Positions 6,914-13,083 of a stretch of DNA of 13,083 nt are shown here, one piece after another. Both the position numbers and the translations under genes were made by a program. The stretch lies in contig CAZTWC010000084.1 in the NCBI GenBank assembly GCA_964617105.1, forward strand, positions 1 through 13,083, written 5' to 3'. Numbering within the stretch: position 1 is the stretch's first letter; every line of letters starts with the position of its first letter. This DNA comes from CAZTWC01 sp964617105 [NCBI: uncultured Myxococcia bacterium] (GTDB lineage: Bacteria > CAZTWC01). The notes under the pieces are model-generated. The model was given only the letters and a program-made list of their open reading frames with translations, was not told where the DNA came from and ran no database searches.

Positions 6914-8086
6914 TTAAATTGTCAGTTTATCCCAAAGATTTTGCTGTAGAAAGGGATTGAAGATATCGATATCCTTGATTTTGAATTGTTGGTGACCATT
7001 AAAGAGAACCGCTCCCATTGATACTCCTTCAAGTCCCAACGTTTCAAATTGTTTTATCCCTTTAAGGAAATCGGGGGTAAAAGTTTCCGCAGATTTAATC
7101 TCTATTGGGCTCAATGAACCTTTTTCTCTAATCAGCAGGTCAACTTCATTACCATGGGAGTCACGGTAGAAATAAATTTCTGGTCTGATCCCATGATTAA
7201 AGGCGCCCTTGATAATTTCCGCAATGACTAAATTTTCATATAAATTCCCGCGCAAAGGATCCCGTGTAGCCTGTTCTTCACTATGAATACCAATAAGAAA
7301 GGCTGATAATCCGGCATCGGTGAAATAGATCTTGGGTGATTTGACCACCCGTTTACGAATATTTTCAAAAAAGGGCGGCAATTCAAATATCACAAAAGAT
7401 GCTTTTAGTACGCTTATCCAGTTTTTAATCGTAGTGCTGGAAACTCCAATATCGCTGGAAAGTGATGAAAAGTTTACAATCTGGCCCACTCTGCCTGCCA
7501 ATAAAACAAGAAACTTTTGAAATTGGGAAAGATCGCGCAACTGAATAAGTGAGCGGACATCCCTTTCCACATAAGTTTGGAGATAACTGTTATAAAAACG
7601 GCGGGGTTTGATTTTTTCCTGATGAAGTCGGGGGAAACATCCTTGCCATATTAAATCGAAAGGGTTCCAGTCAGATTTGTAATGAGAGAGTTCGGGTAAA
7701 GAAAAAGGCCATAGAGTCAGCATAGCGGTTCGACCGGCCAGAGATTGGCTGACCGCCTGGTGCAAGTGTGGTTGATGGCTTCCGGTAAGGATAAATAGAC
7801 CTACTCTATTCTGTTTATCAACGATTCCTTGAATATATGAAAGTAATATAGGCAAACGCTGGATCTCATCCAGTATGGCACCATCTGGCATGGCGGACAA
7901 AAAGCCTCTTGGATCATTTTCAGCGGCCAAACGAAGGTCTGGATCTTCCAGGGAACAGTAGGGCTTGTCAGGAAACGTCATCTGTACCAGGGTTGTTTTT
8001 CCCGACTGCCGTGGTCCCAGGATAGTAACAACAGGGAATTCAGCAGCCGATTCGAGTAGTTCGGTGGTGATATCTCTGGTAATCAT
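6914..8086 (-). CDS. AAA ATPase with DUF4143 C-terminal region
   Basis: An ATPase of the AAA_14 plus DUF4143 type (390 residues from ATG 8086; 399 from an alternative ATG at 8113). Features from the N-terminus are the Walker A motif GPRQSGKTT, the Walker B motif AILDEIQ and the LTGSH sensor segment. The DUF4143 part begins around YLQTYVERDVRSL and ends in a PD-(D/E)XK-like pattern: EVDLLI about 14 residues before PIEIKSA. These proteins are common, often horizontally acquired and mostly uncharacterised; a nuclease-like fold does not prove cleavage. ATG 8086 is preferred because homologues start near MI.R.I; neither start has a Shine-Dalgarno. It is the only gene between the tRNA-Pro repeats. 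Confidence 0.9.
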   Translation of the reverse strand: MITRDITTELLESAAEFPVVTILGPRQSGKTTLVQMTFPDKPYCSLEDPDLRLAAENDPRGFLSAMPDGAILDEIQRLPILLSYIQGIVDKQNRVGLFILTGSHQPHLHQAVSQSLAGRTAMLTLWPFSLPELSHYKSDWNPFDLIWQGCFPRLHQEKIKPRRFYNSYLQTYVERDVRSLIQLRDLSQFQKFLVLLAGRVGQIVNFSSLSSDIGVSSTTIKNWISVLKASFVIFELPPFFENIRKRVVKSPKIYFTDAGLSAFLIGIHSEEQATRDPLRGNLYENLVIAEIIKGAFNHGIRPEIYFYRDSHGNEVDLLIREKGSLSPIEIKSAETFTPDFLKGIKQFETLGLEGVSMGAVLFNGHQQFKIKDIDIFNPFLQQNLWDKLTI

Positions 8087-8092
8087 ATTAAA

Positions 8093-8120
8093 AGAATACC
8101 ACATTTTGTGCATATTTCAA
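8093..8120 (-). promoter_or_regulatory. Candidate promoter of the ATPase gene, possibly leaderless
   Basis: On the minus strand TTGAAA (8115-8120) and TATTCT (8093-8098) are 16 bp apart. Only 6 nt separate the -10 box from ATG 8086, so transcription would begin at or next to the start codon, giving a leaderless mRNA. This fits the lack of a Shine-Dalgarno. Confidence 0.45.
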
Positions 8121-8144
8121 GTAATACTTTTGATTTGCACAAAA
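8104..8144. promoter_or_regulatory. Inverted repeat overlapping the ATPase promoter
   Basis: TTTTGTGCA (8104-8112) and TGCACAAAA (8136-8144) are perfect 9-bp inverted arms, 23 bp apart. They straddle the candidate -35 box and part of the spacer, a suitable position for a dimeric repressor, possibly autoregulatory. Confidence 0.5.
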
Positions 8145-8164
8145 ACTATTAGCCATTCAAAACC

Positions 8165-8228
<64 letters not shown>

Positions 8229-8229
8229 C

Positions 8230-10002
8230 TTACTTTAAAAAACCTTTTACCCTTTTTCCTCCACTGTTGACGCCGCGGTGGAGGGCGATGTTTTTACCGG
8301 TGTTGTATCCTTGTTCACAATGCCTGACAGTGGTGCGGCCGCCCGAACCCCATCTCATTCCCCTTATATGGTGCTCCTCTCTGGCAAAGTTTTCAGCCTT
8401 TCGCATGTCAGACTCAAACTGGGCATAAATTTTGGGATTATTCTTTCGCTCTTTTTTAAGGATCTCTTTCATCTGATCGGCAAGTCCCCATACGGCTGAC
8501 TTATAGAAAGCATCTTTTTTTGTAACCGTTTCACCTCTCTGTGGTCGATAAGATGCCCGCCAGGTTTTGATATGGGTCTCACAGGCCCGCTCGATGCTCG
8601 CATCACATACCTGAAAAAGGTATTCGGCAAAAACCAGGTCCTGATGTTTTCCAAAAAAATGCATGAGCCCGGATTTTTTCCGGGACAGGGAAAACACCCC
8701 GCAAAAATGAGCAACCTGATGGGCTAAAGCATATTTCCAGGCCTTTCTAAGTTCTAGTTTTATCCAAAGGTCATGTTTCAAATTGGCGATATCAGCATCT
8801 TTAAGAAGAATATAATTGTCGAGACCATATACCGTTATTATGTCATTGGCAATGGCGGTGGCAGTAATAGCCTCCGCGGTGCCCGGCTCAGATGCTGCCA
8901 TGGTGCGAAGACAATGGAGGCGTTTTAAAAGCCTGGCGGTTTCGCCTGCATCAACCATTTTTTCTTCTGCAACGCTCTCTCTACTACTGAGAAATGCCCT
9001 GATGCCACTGGCAATCCAATTGTCTATTAAGCAGCACTTGCAGTTTCCATTGTTCAATAACAATAACTTTTTAGGAGGGGCGAAATATTTTTTAGCAAAC
9101 AATATGCCGGCCAATTCAACCATTTTGGCTTTGAAATGGCGGTTATGACGGAACTTACCATTTTTCTCAATAGACAAAGGGTGGGCAAACTCGTGAATAA
9201 GAGTGGCCTGAATTTCGGCCAGATCAGCATTGGGGCATACAGTAATAGTCATCAATCTTGGAATCCCGAAACGGGTAAGACGGATACGTCCGGCCACAAA
9301 GCCTTTTTGGTTTTTAGGGGATCGCCGAATAATCAGGGTAAAAGGAGGCAGTCCCAATTTTTGCCGGAAGGACTCGAAATTGGATCGAATTTCTGGGTCT
9401 GGGATAATAAAATCATCTTTTTGCTCGATATTTTCTACTAAAGGATGCTCCTTGACTTCACCTAACTCGATAGACAACTTTTCTTCAGGCAGATCGGAAA
9501 CAATCTCCACATCTTTTTCATTATCAAAATAATTTTCATCTTTGGTGACGATCTTTTCTCGCCTAACCCACGATGGGGGAATTTCTCCTGGCTTTAAAAG
9601 AGCATCTTTAACTGTTTCCAGGGCAGACCGGATATTTCGTTTATATCTGCTGTTTATCTTGATTGCATATTTTGGAAACACCGCTGCCCAATAGGTTTTT
9701 TCATTTACAGTAATATTTATCTCTTTATCAACTGTCAATATAAGTGAGAACTGGAACCAGCAACTCTTCTCCACCCCTAGACACCATTCCGTTTCTGATA
9801 CAGTGTAATCCTGGCTGCCAATTTTGCCCGTGGCCCCCTGATATTCGATAATAATATAGTTGAATCTATACCATGAGAAGAACCGGCGAACCGTCTGCTC
9901 TGCCAAATCTGTCGGCAGCAGCAGTAAACCATCTCTATTTTCGTAAACCAGTTTATCGGTACTTGTTCTAGTAGTAGTAATATTTTCCATATTTTTAACC
10001 AT
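8230..10002 (-). CDS. SprT/Spartan-like zinc protease fused to DUF2786/DUF7168-like regions
   Basis: A 590-residue multidomain protein. Residues 1-140 are an unrecognised N-terminal region; about 150-205 is an acidic linker. Residues 205-310 resemble a SprT-like zinc metalloprotease: LIHEFAH (268-274, HExxH) and HNRHF (286-290) in the place of the family's HGxxF. A CKCC cluster (321-324) follows. Residues about 355-400 match DUF2786 (ETARLLKRLHCLRTMAASEP, AIANDIITVYGL). Residues 415-520 look like DUF7168, and the tail (GYNTGKNIALHRGV) is typical of DUF2786 proteins. SprT/Spartan proteases degrade DNA-bound or crosslinked proteins, while DUF2786 proteins are common in phages and have no settled role. 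Start ATG 10002 (or 9990) lacks a strong Shine-Dalgarno. It lies 15 bp after the DUF1848 gene, suggesting an operon. Confidence 0.82.
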   Translation of the reverse strand: MVKNMENITTTRTSTDKLVYENRDGLLLLPTDLAEQTVRRFFSWYRFNYIIIEYQGATGKIGSQDYTVSETEWCLGVEKSCWFQFSLILTVDKEINITVNEKTYWAAVFPKYAIKINSRYKRNIRSALETVKDALLKPGEIPPSWVRREKIVTKDENYFDNEKDVEIVSDLPEEKLSIELGEVKEHPLVENIEQKDDFIIPDPEIRSNFESFRQKLGLPPFTLIIRRSPKNQKGFVAGRIRLTRFGIPRLMTITVCPNADLAEIQATLIHEFAHPLSIEKNGKFRHNRHFKAKMVELAGILFAKKYFAPPKKLLLLNNGNCKCCLIDNWIASGIRAFLSSRESVAEEKMVDAGETARLLKRLHCLRTMAASEPGTAEAITATAIANDIITVYGLDNYILLKDADIANLKHDLWIKLELRKAWKYALAHQVAHFCGVFSLSRKKSGLMHFFGKHQDLVFAEYLFQVCDASIERACETHIKTWRASYRPQRGETVTKKDAFYKSAVWGLADQMKEILKKERKNNPKIYAQFESDMRKAENFAREEHHIRGMRWGSGGRTTVRHCEQGYNTGKNIALHRGVNSGGKRVKGFLK

Positions 10003-10017
10003 CGCATCAAAACTATT

Positions 10018-10980
10018 TCACTTCGGACGGGCATAACACTGTGGGCATTGATGTCCACAGGCATGCGACCATTCACCGCTGTTAATATAGCGGCCAATAT
10101 CAACGGCTCTGGTGCAGCGGCAGCCATACTTTTTTCTCTGGCCGCTATCCGCTTTCAGGCTGGCGCCCGGACCAAAAAGTTGAATTAATTTGAACCCATC
10201 AACACATGCACCTGGGCCAAAAAATTGAGTTAATTTGCGGCCATCCACCTTGGCGCCCGGAGTAATAATCCCGTTATCATGCAACAATTTCTCACAGCAA
10301 GTCCTAATAGAGATAGAATAAGTTGCGGCGATCAGTTTAATATCCCCCATCATATTTTTCATCTCCCGGAGATCTTCCGGCTTTTCAGGGTTGAAAAAAT
10401 AAAACTCTACTCCAAGATTATATGCTCTGGTTTTTATTTTTGAGTAATAATCGATGATACTGAAAGAGATTGAGGTTATGCCTGAAATTGCCGCTGCCTT
10501 TACAATCTCTTCAATACTTTCCGCCGAGTAATTGTATCGCCACTCTCTCTGGCCAGTTAGCCGATACTTGATCAAGGGATCAACAAACAGGAAAACTTGC
10601 TCCGGGCTACTGCTATCTACCAGACAGGATAGTTGGTTTAACTGCTCTTTTAAAGGCGGTGCAACCGGTTTGCATACTGTGTCGTCAGGTAATATGCTAA
10701 AGCGATACCAATAGTTGTAATGGGGTTTGATCTCCTTTCTCCCATCCATCCAGGGGCCGAAATCTTGACTCCAAAGTCCTATGCTGTGGATATCATTAGG
10801 TTTAAAAGTTAGCCGGAACAATTTATTCATAAGAGGTTGAGGATGAAATTGTCCCTCATTAAGACCTCTAATCAACTCTTTAAGATGAAAACAGGGCATA
10901 TCGGTGCGGCGGCTGGCCACCAGGACCAATTTGTCAGAAAAGTGTTTTTTAGCAATTTCTCTAGCAGTTTTTGTCTCCAT
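10018..10980 (-). CDS. DUF1848 family protein with C-terminal radical-SAM-like cysteines
   Basis: A 320-residue protein from ATG 10980; an upstream TTG at 11016 would add 12 hydrophobic residues and is less likely. Family features are VASRRTDMPCF near the start, KPHYNYWYRFSILP, VFLFVDPLIKYRLTG, WRYNYSAESIEEIV, ISFSIIDYYSKIK and the closing CRCTRAVDIG, then CGHQCPQCYA. The last gives C308-x3-C312-x2-C315, the spacing of the radical SAM iron-sulfur motif but at the C-terminus, as known for this uncharacterised family. Residues near CVDG lie in a tandem repeat (10171-10260). It is upstream of the Spartan-like gene in a probable two-gene operon. No enzyme activity can be assigned. Confidence 0.85.
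   Translation of the reverse strand: METKTAREIAKKHFSDKLVLVASRRTDMPCFHLKELIRGLNEGQFHPQPLMNKLFRLTFKPNDIHSIGLWSQDFGPWMDGRKEIKPHYNYWYRFSILPDDTVCKPVAPPLKEQLNQLSCLVDSSSPEQVFLFVDPLIKYRLTGQREWRYNYSAESIEEIVKAAAISGITSISFSIIDYYSKIKTRAYNLGVEFYFFNPEKPEDLREMKNMMGDIKLIAATYSISIRTCCEKLLHDNGIITPGAKVDGRKLTQFFGPGACVDGFKLIQLFGPGASLKADSGQRKKYGCRCTRAVDIGRYINSGEWSHACGHQCPQCYARPK
10161..10260 (-). repeat. 45-bp in-frame tandem repeat in the DUF1848 gene
   Basis: Two adjacent 45-bp units (10216-10260 and 10171-10215) encode PGAKVDGRKLTQFFG and PGACVDGFKLIQLFG and agree at 32 of 45 bases. A third, partial unit begins with the same ten bases (10161-10170). The middle copy keeps the CVDG that matches the family's conserved CID-type site. 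Confidence 0.75.
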
Positions 10981-11043
10981 GTCTACTAAAATTAACCCAA
11001 TTAATAAAATTATCAAGATGAAAAAACCTTATTCGATATTCTT

Positions 11044-11072
11044 TTGCAGATAATTGACAATTATTGTATAGT
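11044..11072 (+). promoter_or_regulatory. Candidate promoter for the lipoprotein-kinase unit
   Basis: TTGCAG (11044-11049) and TATAGT (11067-11072) are 17 bp apart and would start a transcript near 11079, about 117 nt before ATG 11196. Confidence 0.4.
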
Positions 11073-11092
11073 TATGTTCCCAAAAATGACAA
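11065..11092 (-). promoter_or_regulatory. Candidate promoter for the DUF1848/SprT-like operon
   Basis: On the minus strand TTGTCA (11087-11092) and TATACA (11065-11070) are 16 bp apart, with a leader of about 80 nt before ATG 10980. It overlaps the divergent plus-strand candidate. A second possible pair (TTGTCA 11055-11060, TATCGA 11033-11038) is weaker. Confidence 0.4.
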
Positions 11093-11195
11093 AACTTGGT
11101 TCGCAGCATGAGTCTTGGAGACATTTAAACAAATTAAACTCGGGATTGAAATACCTGGTATTCTTTTCGTTCTTAAAAATAGATTGGAGGAAATT

Positions 11196-12041
11196 ATGAA
11201 TAAAAAGTACTTTTTAAGGTCGACTAAAGTAATTGTCCTGTTTTCAGTTATTCTGATCGCCATCTGGAGTTGCGGTGGGGGTAGCAAAAACCTGAAAAAA
11301 AATCCGGTCATACCAGGTATGGACCAACTCATCACCTGGTCATCCATGTTTGCCGAAAAGATCGATTACAACCAGGCCAAACTGGAGTTGCGCTGGGATT
11401 TAAACACCAAGGTCAACCTGATGATCACTGGTTACAAATACAACGCCACTTTGGATAACGGCACCAAATACAGTGAAGATATTGAGTGGGATCCACCCCT
11501 TCATTTCTCGGAAGGTCTTTTGCCCATACCCATAACTCTGTCATTGGGCGATAATGGCCAGCAGATTATCGAATATATCAAGAGACAAAGCGGCCTTCTG
11601 GAGATCTCTATCACTCTATACCTGAATAATGGAAAAACCCACACCCTTAAAAGGCAGGTGGAATTTGCCCTGCCCAGACTTCCACAACTAAAAATCATTA
11701 CTGCCCAGGCTGCCCGTATCGGCCGGAGTGGCGACTTAACCTTTGAATTCGCCATCACCAATATCAATCCCTTTCCAGTTTATCTTGAACAGTGCGAATA
11801 TAGCCTGGCCCTGGAAGACGTGGAATTGAGCCGGGGGCTTATCGGGGTGGAGGAAAAAATCCCTCCCAACTCGGAACTAAGATATAATGTACCCCTTAAA
11901 ATAGACAGTAAAACCCAAGAGACAAAGGTGGTCAATTTCCTCAAGCAACCGGAGATCAAATACCTGGTTAAAGGTATGATGAAAGTGGGAAAATTAACTA
12001 TTTTGCATGAACTACCCGGCGAGATCAAATTCGGAAACTAA
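11196..12041 (+). CDS. LEA type 2/WHy-like lipoprotein
   Basis: A 281-residue predicted lipoprotein. A short basic N-terminus and hydrophobic core (KVIVLFSVILIAIWS) lead to C26 in IWS-C-GGG, a lipobox-like cleavage site, so the mature protein should be lipid-anchored in the envelope. The mature part resembles LEA_2/WHy beta-sandwich domains. One lies around YNQAKLELRWDLNTKVNLMI and a clearer second one around LTFEFAITNINPFPVYLEQC, followed by IPPNSELRYNVPL. Bacterial members are linked mainly by similarity to plant stress proteins; the role here is unknown. ATG 11196 is chosen because GGAGG ends 5 nt upstream and a signal peptide follows directly; an in-frame ATG at 11115 would bury that signal. 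It is 44 bp before the kinase gene. Confidence 0.82.
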   Translation: MNKKYFLRSTKVIVLFSVILIAIWSCGGGSKNLKKNPVIPGMDQLITWSSMFAEKIDYNQAKLELRWDLNTKVNLMITGYKYNATLDNGTKYSEDIEWDPPLHFSEGLLPIPITLSLGDNGQQIIEYIKRQSGLLEISITLYLNNGKTHTLKRQVEFALPRLPQLKIITAQAARIGRSGDLTFEFAITNINPFPVYLEQCEYSLALEDVELSRGLIGVEEKIPPNSELRYNVPLKIDSKTQETKVVNFLKQPEIKYLVKGMMKVGKLTILHELPGEIKFGN

Positions 12042-12085
12042 AGGCTCGCTCAAAAATTAATTCGCACAAATACCGCGGAAGCGTA

Positions 12086-13083
12086 ATGAAAAATTGCCTT
12101 AAATGCAATGCCACTTATGATGACCATCTAAAATTTTGCCCTACTTGCGGTAATGCCCTTCAAGAGTTCGGTAAAAATGATATCGATCCCCTTATCGGTA
12201 AGGTGCTGGCCAATAATTTCCGGTTAGAAAAGTTAATGGGCATTGGCGGCATGGGGAAAGTTTATCTGGCCAAACAAATATCTTTGGACAAAAAAGTTTG
12301 CCTGAAAATACTTCACTCCCAGATGATGACTGATGCCAATATTGTCCGGCGGTTTTACGTGGAAGCCAAAGCTGCCAGCCGGTTAAACCATCCAAACAGC
12401 ATCAACATTATCGACTTTGGCCAGACCGAAGAAGAGTTACTCTTTATTGTTATGGAATATCTGGCCGGCCAGGACCTGGAAAATATTATTAGAGAACAGT
12501 TTCCCTTAACGTTAGATAGAGTGATAAATATCAGCACCCAAGTTCTGGGGGCTTTGCATGCCGCCCATACCAATAATATTATCCACCGGGACCTTAAACC
12601 GGAAAATATCATGGTGGAAGATCGTCCTGACCAGAAAGACTTTGTCAAGGTGCTCGATTTTGGAATTGCCAAGATTCAGGAACCGGACAGTGACAAATTA
12701 ACCAGGGTGGGGATGGTCTGCGGCACTCCGGAATATATGTCTCCTGAACAGGCTCAGGGATTAGAGTTAGATCCCCGCTCCGATATCTATTCCATGGGAG
12801 TGATAATTTTTCAAATGCTCAGCGGCCAGACGCCTTTTAAAGGCGAAAATCCAATGGCTATTTTGAATCAACATTTGCAAAACACTCCCCCGGCCATCTC
12901 TGAACTGGTAAACAATCCAGTTATCACCTCGGCCATGGAACAGGTGGTGAAAAAAGCGCTGGCCAAAATACCAAATCAACGATTTTCCAACGCTATGGAT
13001 ATGCGGGAAACCCTGCTGAATTTACTCCAGGATAAAAAAAAGGAGCCACCAAAAAGTGAAGAGACAGCCGCTGGCGGCACTCA
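12086..13083 (+). CDS. Zinc-ribbon Ser/Thr protein kinase, 3' end outside the window
   Basis: The first 332 residues of a bacterial Hanks-type Ser/Thr kinase. An N-terminal zinc ribbon has C4-x2-C7 and C18-PT-C21. The kinase domain (about 38-315) is complete: glycine loop GIGGMGKV (52-59), catalytic K74 (VCLKIL), IIHRDLKPEN (165-174, D169 catalytic), DFG (191-193), and GTPEYMSPEQ (213-222) before RSDIYSMGV. All catalytic residues are present, so it should be active. Residues after about 318 are hydrophilic (KKKEPPKSEE), a probable linker to a missing C-terminal part, perhaps a membrane or sensory domain. The ATG at 12086 has GGAAG 4 nt upstream. It is probably co-transcribed with the lipoprotein gene. 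Confidence 0.92.
   Translation, partial: MKNCLKCNATYDDHLKFCPTCGNALQEFGKNDIDPLIGKVLANNFRLEKLMGIGGMGKVYLAKQISLDKKVCLKILHSQMMTDANIVRRFYVEAKAASRLNHPNSINIIDFGQTEEELLFIVMEYLAGQDLENIIREQFPLTLDRVINISTQVLGALHAAHTNNIIHRDLKPENIMVEDRPDQKDFVKVLDFGIAKIQEPDSDKLTRVGMVCGTPEYMSPEQAQGLELDPRSDIYSMGVIIFQMLSGQTPFKGENPMAILNQHLQNTPPAISELVNNPVITSAMEQVVKKALAKIPNQRFSNAMDMRETLLNLLQDKKKEPPKSEETAAGGT

Noticed and set aside
9136-9532. Plus-strand ORFs of about 100 residues inside the SprT-like gene
   Set aside because: They are antisense shadows of a well-supported 590-residue gene whose motifs read on the other strand.
10981-11016. The TTG start at 11016 for the DUF1848 gene
   Set aside because: It adds a short hydrophobic stretch without a Shine-Dalgarno; ATG 10980 fits the family N-terminus better.
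11115-11195. The upstream ATG at 11115 for the lipoprotein
   Set aside because: It would add 27 residues before the signal peptide; ATG 11196 has a good Shine-Dalgarno and places the lipobox normally.

Overview
The window reads as chromosomal DNA from a moderately AT-rich Gram-negative bacterium. The genes point to Desulfobacterota/'Deltaproteobacteria' or a related uncultured phylum. Signs for this are a PilZ protein of the stand-alone type common there, an IF3 gene with a non-canonical AUC start, a MerR-like gene followed by tRNA-Pro downstream of infC-rpmI-rplT, a zinc-ribbon Ser/Thr kinase and a LEA2-type lipoprotein. The assignment is an inference from gene content; no ribosomal RNA is present.

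Layout. (1) About 3-2733, plus strand: a tight cluster of a HEAT-repeat protein (5' end outside the window), a uracil-phosphoribosyltransferase-like enzyme, hypoxanthine phosphoribosyltransferase, a PilZ protein and a 64-residue protein of unknown function. (2) 2753-4592, minus strand: ribF then aroE (riboflavin kinase/FAD synthetase and shikimate dehydrogenase), probably transcribed from a promoter near 4759-4787. (3) 4693-4940, plus strand: a near-consensus promoter, a structured leader, tRNA-Val(GAC) and a strong terminator. (4) 5020-6692, plus strand: infC (ATC start), rpmI, rplT, a MerR-family regulator and tRNA-Pro(GGG). The pheS, pheT and ihfA genes often found between rplT and the merR gene are absent.

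(5) 6637-8228: a 61-bp perfect direct repeat covers the 3' part of tRNA-Pro and recurs 1531 bp downstream. It brackets a single minus-strand AAA/DUF4143 ATPase gene. This is the signature of integration at a tRNA 3' end, but no recombinase lies between the repeats. (6) 8230-10980, minus strand: directly abutting the second repeat are a 590-residue protein that combines a SprT/Spartan-like HEFAH protease region with DUF2786/DUF7168-like regions, and upstream of it a DUF1848 protein with a C-terminal radical-SAM-like CX3CX2C motif. The pair may be cargo of the same or a neighbouring island; a role in DNA-lesion handling is a hypothesis.

(7) 11044-13083, plus strand: a candidate promoter, a LEA type 2/WHy-like lipoprotein and a zinc-ribbon Ser/Thr protein kinase that runs off the window.

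The most noteworthy items are the recombinase-less tRNA-Pro element, the adjoining Spartan-like/DUF1848 pair, the AUC start of infC, and a possibly leaderless, palindrome-controlled promoter on the ATPase gene. No CRISPR array, insertion sequence or rRNA was seen. No stretch over 300 bp lacks a gene or RNA.
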